DNA of 5,093 bases from an uncultured archaeon (GTDB lineage: Archaea > Thermoproteota > Nitrososphaeria > Nitrososphaerales > CALBXV01). Within the stretch, counting starts at the first letter, position 1. The number at the start of each line of letters is the position of its first letter. Location of the stretch: NCBI GenBank assembly GCA_937890045.1, contig CALBXV010000221.1, forward strand, positions 1-5,093, given 5' to 3'. This document shows, one piece after another, positions 1 through 5,093 of this stretch. The translations under genes and the position numbers were made by a program. The notes under the pieces are model-generated. The model was not told the origin of the DNA. It did not search any database and saw only the letters and a list, made by a program, of their open reading frames with translations.

Positions 1-43
1 TGCTATTGAAGGAAAAATTACTGACCCTAGTGATTATGTATGA
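1..43 (+). CDS. leuC: 3-isopropylmalate/homoaconitate dehydratase large subunit, C-terminal end only
   Basis: Only the last 13 codons are inside the window. The open frame begins at base 2 and ends with TGA at 41-43. The tail reads AIEGKITDPSDYV, which resembles the usual end of LeuC/aconitase-type large subunits (a GKITDPR-like motif before the stop). The large subunit carries the 4Fe-4S cluster and pairs with the small subunit encoded immediately after it. The stop codon overlaps the next start as ATGA (40-43), a typical sign of translational coupling between subunits of one enzyme. The call rests on this short tail plus the neighbour, so the exact substrate (isopropylmalate or homoaconitate) cannot be read from it. 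Confidence 0.8.
   Translation, partial: AIEGKITDPSDYV
30..34 (+). promoter_or_regulatory. Shine-Dalgarno-like site for leuD
   Basis: GTGAT lies five bases ahead of the ATG at 40 and matches the end of the archaeal anti-Shine-Dalgarno complement GGAGGTGAT. It sits inside the last codons of the large-subunit gene, as expected for an internal operon gene. It supports the start at 40 over the in-frame ATG at 46. The match is short and could be chance. Confidence 0.45.
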
Positions 44-537
44 CTATGACGGGTAAAGCTTGGAAATTTGGAAATGATATTAGTACTGATTTAATTACTC
101 CAGGAAGATATTTTCATCTTCGATCTAATATAAATGAATTAGCTAAATATACTTTAATTGATGCAAGAAAAGACTATGTAAACAATGTCTCTAACGGAGA
201 CTTTGTTGTAGCTGGTAAAAATTTTGGTTTGGGTTCAAGTCGAGAGCATGCACCGATAGTTATTAAAATTTCTGGAGCTGCAGCTGTTATAGCAGAATCT
301 TTTTCCCGTATATTTTATAGAAATTGTATTAATATTGGTTTACCTGCTATTACTTTTGACACTTCCAAAATTGATGATGGGGATATTATTGAATTAAATA
401 TATCTGATGGTGTACTTGTAAATAAAACTAAAAATTTAAAACATGTTTTTACTAAATTCCCTAAAATAATGAATGATATCCTTAATAGTAATGGTTTGTT
501 AAATTATATAAAAAATAATAAAGATTTAAAAATCTGA
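40..537 (+). CDS. leuD: 3-isopropylmalate dehydratase small subunit (LeuD/HacB family)
   Basis: This 165-residue protein is the swivel-domain small subunit of the two-subunit hydro-lyases. With LeuC it isomerises 2-isopropylmalate to 3-isopropylmalate in leucine synthesis; close relatives act on homoaconitate in lysine synthesis. Family marks are KFGNDISTD (9-17), PGRY (21-24), the conserved GLGSSREHAP (63-72), and the block AESFSRIFYRNCINIGLP (85-102). Length is normal for archaeal LeuD (about 160-170). The substrate-recognition loop after PGRY reads FHLR (25-28), which differs from the YLVY of Methanocaldococcus isopropylmalate isomerase and the YLRT of its homoaconitase, so specificity is left open. 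The start overlaps the leuC stop by 4 nt and has a Shine-Dalgarno-like GTGAT. The gene converges on the proteasome gene with one base between the stops. Cytoplasmic. Confidence 0.9.
   Translation: MTMTGKAWKFGNDISTDLITPGRYFHLRSNINELAKYTLIDARKDYVNNVSNGDFVVAGKNFGLGSSREHAPIVIKISGAAAVIAESFSRIFYRNCINIGLPAITFDTSKIDDGDIIELNISDGVLVNKTKNLKHVFTKFPKIMNDILNSNGLLNYIKNNKDLKI
510..532 (-). terminator. Candidate T-tract terminator of the psmB transcript, inside leuD
   Basis: On the minus strand, just past the psmB stop at 539, there are runs of five T (532-528) and six T (515-510). Archaeal RNA polymerase can terminate on short T-tracts without a hairpin. Because the two genes abut, any psmB terminator must lie within the 3' end of leuD. 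In AT-rich DNA such runs are common, so this is only a candidate. Confidence 0.3.
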
Positions 538-538
538 A

Positions 539-1147
539 TTAAAGCTTTATAGACTCTTTATTGCTGCCTGATTTTTTTATTATTAACATATCTATACCAT
601 CTCCACTCCCAGCATCTCTTTCAATAGCTGCTTTTATTGATTTTATAACCAGTTCTTTCACTTCTTCTTCATTCATATTATTTTTATAAAATGCTTCTAT
701 AACACCTATTGCAGCTTCCGCTCCTGAGCCAACCGCTGCATATTCATCAGGTATTACTGAACCTACTGGATCAAGAACATATATTGAAGATTTTCCATTT
801 ACACCACCTAAAATAATTTGTGTTATAAAAGGAGCAAATCTTCTTTCAAACATAATTACTGATAATAATTTTGCTATTGAATTTGGAGCCATTTCTCGTT
901 TAATATCAAGTTCTCTTATTTTTATATGTGCACTTATTTCTCTAGCTAATATCTGCATATCACCTATCATTCCTGCAAATGCAGCTCCCGTATTCTTACT
1001 TATAGAAAAAACTTTGTTAGTATTTTTACTTGCGATAAATCTTCCATGTGCTACTCTTCTTTCAGATGCTAATAGAACACCGCCGTTAAATTTTATTCCT
1101 ACTGCGGTAGCTCCAGGTATATAACTTTCATTAAACAAATATATCAT
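539..1147 (-). CDS. psmB: 20S proteasome beta subunit, catalytic Thr1 replaced by Ala (probably inactive)
   Basis: This 202-residue protein belongs to the Ntn-hydrolase beta subunits that build the two inner rings of the archaeal 20S proteasome. Aligned on the Thermoplasma subunit, a 12-residue leader ending in Gly12 is followed by ATAVGI, where active subunits have TTTVGI. The position of the catalytic, self-processed Thr1 is therefore Ala13. The rest of the active-site frame is kept: Glu29 (position 17), Arg31 (19), Lys45 (33), GSG near residues 140-142 (around 129) and RDAGSGDG near the C-terminus (Asp166 region). Family knowledge: TACK archaea often encode two beta subunits, one of this inactive type, which mixes with an active partner. 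The partner is not in this window. The leader probably stays uncleaved. The ATG start has no Shine-Dalgarno match. By eye its G+C is somewhat higher than that of rtcA. It lies 60 bp downstream of rtcA and may share its transcript. Confidence 0.92.
   Translation of the reverse strand: MIYLFNESYIPGATAVGIKFNGGVLLASERRVAHGRFIASKNTNKVFSISKNTGAAFAGMIGDMQILAREISAHIKIRELDIKREMAPNSIAKLLSVIMFERRFAPFITQIILGGVNGKSSIYVLDPVGSVIPDEYAAVGSGAEAAIGVIEAFYKNNMNEEEVKELVIKSIKAAIERDAGSGDGIDMLIIKKSGSNKESIKL
572..578 (+). terminator. Candidate T-tract terminator of leuCD, inside psmB
   Basis: Seven T in a row on the plus strand begin 35 nt after the leuD stop and lie within the 3' coding part of the opposite psmB gene, where they encode two lysines. 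A T7 tract suits archaeal intrinsic termination. No hairpin was seen. It is the longest plus-strand T run close behind leuD. Confidence 0.35.
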
Positions 1148-1170
1148 TAATTTCTTTTTCTTCTAGGTAA

Positions 1171-1200
1171 TTAAATATTTTCTAATTGATTTAAATTTAT
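1171..1200 (-). promoter_or_regulatory. Candidate promoter of psmB (TATA-like boxes)
   Basis: The 60 bp between rtcA and psmB contain two TATA-like stretches on the minus strand: AAATATTTAA (1180-1171), centred about 28 nt before the ATG, which would give a leaderless mRNA, and ATTTAAAT (about 1197-1190), which would give a leader of about 20 nt. The lack of a Shine-Dalgarno match before the ATG favours the first. AT richness makes TATA-like matches frequent, so neither is certain. Confidence 0.35.
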
Positions 1201-1207
1201 TACTTTA

Positions 1208-2248
1208 TTATGATTGATTATTTGGATACAATGTAACTATAGAATTTTCTTCTTGTATATCGTATTTGCATGATGTAAATAATTTATTAATTTCTAAGTT
1301 AGTTCTTAAATGCTCAGTTATATTTGAAGTAATAAATTCTGATTTATTATCTGCTAACGATAAGGGTAAAATTATCATATCTGCTAGATTCTTATCTATT
1401 GAAGAATATGATTTAACTTCTCTTAGAAAAGTTTCTGCACATTTAGTTCCTATTTCATACTCATTCATATTTTTATTATTAACATTATCTGAACCAATAA
1501 ATGTATTATCATTGTTCACCGAGTATAATAACATAGTACATCCTGGTGACATTGAAGTAGTAATTTCTGTTTCAGTATTATCTACAGTAACATTATTTTC
1601 TATTAATTTCGTGATTATTGTTTTTTTTATTTTATTAATTATATTCTCGTTATATGATGATATGAATAAGTTAACTTCTCTAATATTCCTATTAGTTAGT
1701 TTAATTGATCTTATTTTACTAGCTTTTTTTATAATTACTTCAACTTTACCATTACCTTTTGGATAATATCCTCTTCTAATTAATTTAACATCAAATTCAA
1801 TTCCCAAAATTCTGTAAATTGGTCTATATACTTCTTGTAAATAATTTATTGTAGGACTCCATTTTACATCTGTTCCTCCTTTAATTGTAATTTTTAAATC
1901 AATATTGCTTAAAGCAACTGTTGGTATTATTGCTTGTAAAAGTAATGTTATACTTCCCGCTGTTCCTATATCTACTTCTAAATTTCTTTCTATTAGTTTA
2001 TTTGGTTTAAATTTAATCGATTGTGATCCTAAATAAGCGTTTAAAACTTCACCGTTACATAGCTTGCTAATAGTTTTTACTGAATGCAGATGTTGAAAAT
2101 TTAATCCTGGATTCTTACGTTTTGATCTTATATTTTGTATTTCTACTGTTTTTCCTAAAATTGCTGCTAAACTTATTGAAGTTCTTAGTATCTGACCTCC
2201 GCCTTCTCCTAATGATCCATCAATAACTAAATTCTCTTCTTTAATCAA
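1208..2248 (-). CDS. rtcA: RNA 3'-terminal phosphate cyclase
   Basis: This 346-residue enzyme converts an RNA 3'-phosphate to a 2',3'-cyclic phosphate using ATP through a covalent enzyme-AMP intermediate; its role is in RNA end repair and processing. Visible marks: IDGSLGEGGGQILR (9-22), RKNPGL (44-49) and FQHLH (51-55), GTAGS (95-99), GGTD (124-127), RRGYYPKGNG (158-167), and EHLRTN (312-317), whose His313 aligns with the adenylated His309 of E. coli RtcA. Length matches the family (about 340), with the inserted domain at roughly 185-275. The loop around 248-262 is Asn-rich (GSDNVNNKNMNEYE) where relatives usually have a GlyGlu/Lys-rich turn. The start codon is TTG at 2248; an in-frame TAG lies four codons upstream, and the IDGS motif begins at residue 9, so no better start is seen. 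It lies 47 bp after the hydrolase and 60 bp before psmB on the same strand. The catalytic His argues against a non-catalytic Rcl1-like relative. Confidence 0.93.
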   Translation of the reverse strand: MIKEENLVIDGSLGEGGGQILRTSISLAAILGKTVEIQNIRSKRKNPGLNFQHLHSVKTISKLCNGEVLNAYLGSQSIKFKPNKLIERNLEVDIGTAGSITLLLQAIIPTVALSNIDLKITIKGGTDVKWSPTINYLQEVYRPIYRILGIEFDVKLIRRGYYPKGNGKVEVIIKKASKIRSIKLTNRNIREVNLFISSYNENIINKIKKTIITKLIENNVTVDNTETEITTSMSPGCTMLLYSVNNDNTFIGSDNVNNKNMNEYEIGTKCAETFLREVKSYSSIDKNLADMIILPLSLADNKSEFITSNITEHLRTNLEINKLFTSCKYDIQEENSIVTLYPNNQS

Positions 2249-2278
2249 TTTATTATTCTATAAGATATTTTTTATTAT

Positions 2279-2289
2279 TATATTAAAAA
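2279..2289 (-). promoter_or_regulatory. Candidate TATA box of rtcA, or T-tract end of the hydrolase gene
   Basis: In the 47-bp gap the minus strand reads TTTTTAATATA (2289-2279). As a TATA box it would place the start of transcription about 10 nt ahead of the TTG codon of rtcA. The five leading T could equally serve as a weak terminator for the upstream hydrolase gene. No Shine-Dalgarno match precedes the TTG. Confidence 0.3.
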
Positions 2290-2295
2290 TACTAT

Positions 2296-2961
2296 TTATT
2301 CATAAGGACGTAATATTTTAACATTACATCTAGCTAAATTTTTAAACTCTCTAGCATCATTGGTGCTTCCAACAATTGAATTATAATGCGTAGGGATTGC
2401 AATTTTTGGTCTAATTCTATTTACTGCTTCAGCTGCTTCATTTGCCGTCATTACATAAGTGCCACTAACAGGAACTAATGCTATATCAATATTCTTTTCT
2501 ATATTATCAAATTCATTTATGTTATCTGTATCTCCTAAATTATATATTTTTGTTTTATCTATTGTTATAATGTATCCTACTCCACCATATTTCTTTGTAT
2601 GACATAATTCTCCTACATCGTTAAATTTATTTATGTTATATGAAACTACTGCTTTAATTTCCACTCCATTTATTTCAGTATCTTTTCCTGCATTTAATTC
2701 TATAATTTTTTTAACTTTTAATTTTTCTAATTGTTTTTTACAATGAGTTGGGGCTATTACAATACTGTTAGTATTTGTTACTTTTTTTAAATCTTTTAAA
2801 TCTAAATGATCAAAATGATCATGTGTTATTAATATAATGTTACCTTTTTCTTTATATTCTGTTTTATATGGATCAATAATTATCTTATTTTCTTTGTTCT
2901 CTATTACAAAACCAGCGTGTTCAATCAATTTTATTTCAACCTCATTATATCTAAATGTCAT
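2296..2961 (-). CDS. UlaG-like metallo-beta-lactamase-fold hydrolase
   Basis: This 221-residue protein is a metal-dependent hydrolase of the UlaG-like (MBL superfamily) group; the substrate is unknown. Motifs in order: EHAGFVIE (14-21), IIIDP (27-31), the metal site THDHFDH (46-52, HxHxDH), a VSYN segment (106-109), His121, GGVGY (126-130), NLGDTD (141-146, metal-bridging Asp) and IPTHYNS (189-195). There is no signal peptide or membrane segment, so it is cytoplasmic. Start choice: an open frame extends 16 codons upstream to a GTG at 3009, but the ATG at 2961 puts the first strand (VEIKLIEHAGF) close to the N-terminus as in relatives, and it leaves about 70 bp for the divergent promoters. The extension would leave only 22 bp. 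It is the first gene of the minus-strand cluster. It lacks the beta-CASP and RNase motifs of RNA-cleaving MBL proteins, so the position next to rtcA does not by itself show an RNA role. Confidence 0.85.
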   Translation of the reverse strand: MTFRYNEVEIKLIEHAGFVIENKENKIIIDPYKTEYKEKGNIILITHDHFDHLDLKDLKKVTNTNSIVIAPTHCKKQLEKLKVKKIIELNAGKDTEINGVEIKAVVSYNINKFNDVGELCHTKKYGGVGYIITIDKTKIYNLGDTDNINEFDNIEKNIDIALVPVSGTYVMTANEAAEAVNRIRPKIAIPTHYNSIVGSTNDAREFKNLARCNVKILRPYE

Positions 2962-3031
2962 ATTATAAATCTGTAATTCATTAAGAATATTTAAGTAATA
3001 AGTTTTCACTTGTATTATTATAATTTAATAT
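2962..3031 (+). promoter_or_regulatory. Divergent promoter region between the MBL hydrolase and trpB
   Basis: These 70 bp separate the chosen hydrolase start from the trpB GTG. The central TATTTAAGTA (2988-2997) is TATA-like on both strands (read as TACTTAAATA on minus). Leftward it would start transcription a few nucleotides ahead of the ATG at 2961. Rightward it would give trpB a leader of about 14 nt. No Shine-Dalgarno match is seen for either gene, and no leader peptide or Trp-codon-rich attenuator fits here. No clear operator palindrome was identified. The box assignment is tentative because the whole spacer is AT-rich. Confidence 0.4.
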
Positions 3032-4225
3032 GTGATATCAATCTTGAATTCATTTAACGGTAAATTTGGTAAATTTGGAGGGTCATATATTCCTGAAATA
3101 TTATTTTACGCTGTTAAAGAATTAGAAACTAATTATAATAAATATAAAAATGATCCAAAATTTCAAAATGAACTTGAATATTATCTAAAATATTATGCGG
3201 GACGTCCTACACCCTTGTATTACGCTAAACATTTATCTGAGATTATTGGTGGATGTAAAATTTTCCTAAAAAGAGAAGACTTGTTACATAGTGGAGCTCA
3301 TAAATTAAATAATACTTTGGGTCAAGCGTTGCTTGCAAAAAGAATGGGTAAAAAAAGAATCATTGCAGAAACTGGAGCTGGTCAACATGGAGTTGCTACT
3401 GCAATGGTCTGTAGTTTACTAGGCTTAAAAGCTGAAATTTATATGGGTGCAGAAGATGTTAAAAGACAAAAATCTAATGTTTTTAGAATGAAATTATTAA
3501 ACGCTGTTGTTCATCCCGTTAACAATGGAACTAAAACTCTTAAAGATGCTATTAATGAAGCTCTGAGAGATTGGGTTACAAATATTGAAAATACACATTA
3601 TCTTATTGGTTCTGTTGTTGGTCCACATCCATATCCAATTATTGTTCGTGATTTTCAACGTATTATTGGAAAAGAAATTAAAAATCAAAGTTTAAATATA
3701 AATGGTAAATTACCTGAAGCTATTGTTGCTTGTGTAGGAGGTGGAAGTAATTCTATTGGTGCGTTTTATGACTTTATTGACGAAAATACTGATTTATATG
3801 GTGTTGAAGCTGGTGGTAAAGGTATAAAAACTGGTGAACACGCTGCTAGTCTTGTTAAAGGAAAAATAGGTGTTTTACATGGTTCCAAAACATATATTCT
3901 ACAAGATATGTATGGTCAAATCCAGAGCACTCATAGTATATCTGCTGGACTTGATTATCCTGGAGTTGGACCTGAATTAGCTTACTTAAAAGAGAAAAAA
4001 TTAGCAAAATTTGTTAGTATTTCTGATAATGATGCCGTTAAAGCTTTTAAATTATTATCAAAATATGAAGGTATTATTCCTGCTCTAGAATCTTCTCATG
4101 CTCTCGCATATGCAATTAATCTTTCTAAACGTCTTGATAAAGATAGTGTAATTGTTGTCAACTTATCTGGTAGTGGTGATAAAGATATAGATATTGTTGC
4201 AAATTATCTCGGTGAAAATATTTGA
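3032..4225 (+). CDS. trpB: Tryptophan synthase beta chain (TrpB1 type)
   Basis: This 397-residue PLP enzyme condenses indole, channelled from TrpA, with L-serine to give tryptophan. Marks: [13 protein letters not shown] (12-24), GRPTPLYYA (57-65), HSGAHKLNN (86-94) with PLP-binding Lys91, AETGAGQHG (112-120) with catalytic Glu113, the phosphate-binding GGGSN (236-240), the COMM-region [15 protein letters not shown] (301-315), ALESSHA (351-357) and LSGSGDKD (378-385). Length and the N-terminal motif fit TrpB1, the TrpA-partnered form, not the longer TrpB2. In the last motif a Ser (381) replaces the Arg of the common SGRGDKD. The start is GTG at 3032. An in-frame TAA lies two codons upstream, and an overlapping ATG at 3030 runs straight into TGA in its own frame. 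It is the first gene of a trpBA pair; no other trp gene is visible. Cytoplasmic. Confidence 0.96.
   Translation: MISILNSFNGKFGKFGGSYIPEILFYAVKELETNYNKYKNDPKFQNELEYYLKYYAGRPTPLYYAKHLSEIIGGCKIFLKREDLLHSGAHKLNNTLGQALLAKRMGKKRIIAETGAGQHGVATAMVCSLLGLKAEIYMGAEDVKRQKSNVFRMKLLNAVVHPVNNGTKTLKDAINEALRDWVTNIENTHYLIGSVVGPHPYPIIVRDFQRIIGKEIKNQSLNINGKLPEAIVACVGGGSNSIGAFYDFIDENTDLYGVEAGGKGIKTGEHAASLVKGKIGVLHGSKTYILQDMYGQIQSTHSISAGLDYPGVGPELAYLKEKKLAKFVSISDNDAVKAFKLLSKYEGIIPALESSHALAYAINLSKRLDKDSVIVVNLSGSGDKDIDIVANYLGENI
4211..4215 (+). promoter_or_regulatory. Shine-Dalgarno site for trpA
   Basis: GGTGA within the last trpB codons lies six bases before the TTG at 4222 and matches the core of the archaeal GGAGGTGAT complement of 16S rRNA. 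It supports the TTG start and suggests coupled translation with trpB. Confidence 0.6.
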
Positions 4226-5031
4226 GTTTACTAAAAAACACATTTGAAAAACTTCGATCTGAAAATAGAACTGCTTTGATTAGTTATATTACTGGAGGAG
4301 ACCCTAATCAAGCTGATTGTTTAAAAATTCTTGAATCTTTATTTAATGGTGGAACTGATATTATTGAAATTGGTATTCCATTTTCTGATCCAATAGCTGA
4401 TGGACCAATAATACAAGCTGCATCTCATAGATCTCTAACTAATGGTACTAATATTGATCTTATTAATGAATTAATTAAAAAATTTAGAAAAAAATATACT
4501 ATACCAATTGTCCTGCTTTCTTATTATAATACTATTCTTCATTATGGTGTAACTACTTTCTTTAAAAATATTTCAAATGTTGGTGTTGACGGTGTTATAA
4601 TTCCTGATCTGCCTGTTGAAGAATCACTTGAACTTAAAAAAATTGCAAATAAATATAATGTAGACACAATTTTCTTAGTCACTCCCACTACTCCTAATCT
4701 AAGAATAAAAAAATTACTTAATGCTAGTTCTGGATTTTTATATGTTGTTTCACGTTATGGTGTAACTGGAATCTCAAAAAGTATTGATACTCTTACTTCA
4801 GATCTAATTACTCGAATCAATAAATATAATGTTAACTCTTTACCTCTATGCGTCGGTTTTGGTATCTCAAATAAAAAACATGTTGAAATTATTTCGAAAT
4901 TAAATACTGATGGAGTTATAATAGGAAGTGCATTAGTTGATATAATTTCTAAAAATATTTCTAATATTGATGTTATTCTTAATAAAATAGAAAATAATGT
5001 TAGAAATTTTAAAAGTGCTACTTTTAAATAA
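4222..5031 (+). CDS. trpA: Tryptophan synthase alpha chain
   Basis: This 269-residue TIM-barrel lyase cleaves indole-3-glycerol phosphate to indole and glyceraldehyde 3-phosphate and hands indole to TrpB in the alpha2beta2 complex. The catalytic residues fall at the same numbers as in Salmonella TrpA: Glu49 in [12 protein letters not shown] and Asp60 in IADGP. Also seen are YITGGDP (22-28), PDLPVEES (128-135), the mobile loop SRYGVTG (177-183), the phosphate-binding VGFGIS (211-216) and VIIGSALV (232-239). Length is normal (about 240-270). The start is TTG, overlapping the trpB stop as TTGA (4222-4225), with GGTGA six bases before it; [11 protein letters not shown] is a standard TrpA beginning. 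Co-transcribed with trpB. No strong T-tract follows; the next gene, a tRNA, starts 35 bp after the stop. Cytoplasmic. Confidence 0.96.
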   Translation: MSLLKNTFEKLRSENRTALISYITGGDPNQADCLKILESLFNGGTDIIEIGIPFSDPIADGPIIQAASHRSLTNGTNIDLINELIKKFRKKYTIPIVLLSYYNTILHYGVTTFFKNISNVGVDGVIIPDLPVEESLELKKIANKYNVDTIFLVTPTTPNLRIKKLLNASSGFLYVVSRYGVTGISKSIDTLTSDLITRINKYNVNSLPLCVGFGISNKKHVEIISKLNTDGVIIGSALVDIISKNISNIDVILNKIENNVRNFKSATFK

Positions 5032-5032
5032 A

Positions 5033-5040
5033 TTTAAATG
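5033..5040 (+). promoter_or_regulatory. Candidate TATA box of the tRNA gene
   Basis: TTTAAATG directly after the trpA stop is centred about 30 nt upstream of the first tRNA base. This would put the start of transcription a few nucleotides before the mature 5' end, as is usual for archaeal tRNA genes. It suggests that the tRNA has its own promoter instead of depending on trpBA read-through. Confidence 0.45.
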
Positions 5041-5066
5041 TCTATTATATCCTGTCTTATATTAAT

Positions 5067-5093
5067 GCCGGGGTCGCCTAGCCTGGTAGGGCG
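5067..5093 (+). tRNA. tRNA gene, 5' part only (cut by the window edge, isotype unknown)
   Basis: The last 27 bases fit the 5' end of a tRNA: acceptor strand GCCGGGG (5067-5073), T8, C9, a four-pair D-stem GCCT/GGGC (5076-5079 with 5089-5092, the last pair a T-G wobble), and D-loop AGCCTGGTA with A14 and the GG pair. The segment is 21 of 27 G/C in a strongly AT-rich setting, as expected for a structural RNA. The anticodon lies beyond the window, so the isotype cannot be given. C at position 9 is less common than A or G. The all-G/C acceptor strand would suit a warm-growing host, but this is weak evidence. Confidence 0.88.

Noticed and set aside
365..410. TGATGA followed by CTGA in leuD, resembling C and D boxes
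   Set aside because: The C-box lacks the leading purine, no internal C'/D' pair or guide arrangement is clear, and the bases encode conserved-looking LeuD residues.
539..1147. Possible horizontal acquisition of psmB because its G+C seems higher than that of rtcA
   Set aside because: The difference by eye is small and explained by conserved Gly/Ala-rich motifs; codon endings remain AT-rich as in the neighbours.
1651..1700. A C-box-like ATGATGA at about 1654 suggesting a C/D box sRNA
   Set aside because: No D box (CTGA) is found at the expected distance, and it lies within rtcA coding sequence.
1266..1766. A 166-codon open frame on the plus strand opposite rtcA
   Set aside because: It lies fully antisense to the well-supported rtcA coding region. 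Its hydrophobic, Leu/Ile/Ser-rich translation is what AT-rich antisense codons give, and no family motif is seen.
2962..3009. N-terminal extension of the MBL hydrolase from a GTG at 3009
   Set aside because: The 16 extra residues do not fit the family start, need a GTG codon and would leave only 22 bp for two divergent promoters. The ATG at 2961 is preferred.
3010..3031. A Trp leader peptide or attenuator before trpB
   Set aside because: The spacer is too short, has no Trp codons in a small open frame and shows no hairpin; the ATG at 3030 is directly followed by TGA.
3497..3688. A 63-codon open frame on the minus strand inside trpB
   Set aside because: Asn/Ile-rich antisense shadow of the conserved trpB gene, with no start context or recognisable domain.

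Overview
The window looks like a low-GC archaeal chromosome segment, by eye under about one third G+C and close to one quarter in places. The best fit is a Thaumarchaeota-like member of the TACK archaea. The reasons are an archaeal 20S proteasome beta subunit with the GATAVG N-terminus (the inactive beta paralogue known from Thaumarchaeota and Crenarchaeota), an archaeal-style RNA 3'-phosphate cyclase, TATA-like boxes about 25-40 nt ahead of start codons, and Shine-Dalgarno matches only at internal operon genes. The lineage is an inference from remembered family features, not from a search.

Layout. Positions 1-537 (+) hold the last codons of a leuC-type dehydratase large subunit, overlapped by 4 nt with its small subunit leuD. 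They are followed tail to tail, with one base between, by a minus-strand cluster read from right to left: a UlaG-like metallo-beta-lactamase-fold hydrolase (2961-2296), RNA 3'-terminal phosphate cyclase rtcA (2248-1208) and a proteasome beta subunit (1147-539). Divergent from the hydrolase, across about 70 bp, are trpB and trpA (3032-5031, +), the two tryptophan synthase subunits, overlapped by 4 nt. The window ends 27 nt into a tRNA gene (5067 onward).

How the genes work together. leuCD carries out the isomerase step of leucine biosynthesis, or the homoaconitase step of an alpha-aminoadipate lysine route. trpB and trpA form the alpha2beta2 tryptophan synthase, which makes tryptophan from indole-3-glycerol phosphate and serine. 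The minus-strand cluster joins RNA end processing (rtcA) to protein turnover (psmB). No stretch over 300 bp lacks a gene. All intergenic spaces are under 75 bp and contain only promoter-like AT-rich sequence.

I found no mobile element, CRISPR array, riboswitch or evident new system. The most notable points are the Ala in place of the catalytic Thr1 in the proteasome subunit, the one-base convergent junction with T-tracts buried in coding sequence, the unusual substrate loop of LeuD, and the split between Shine-Dalgarno-led and apparently leaderless or short-leader genes.
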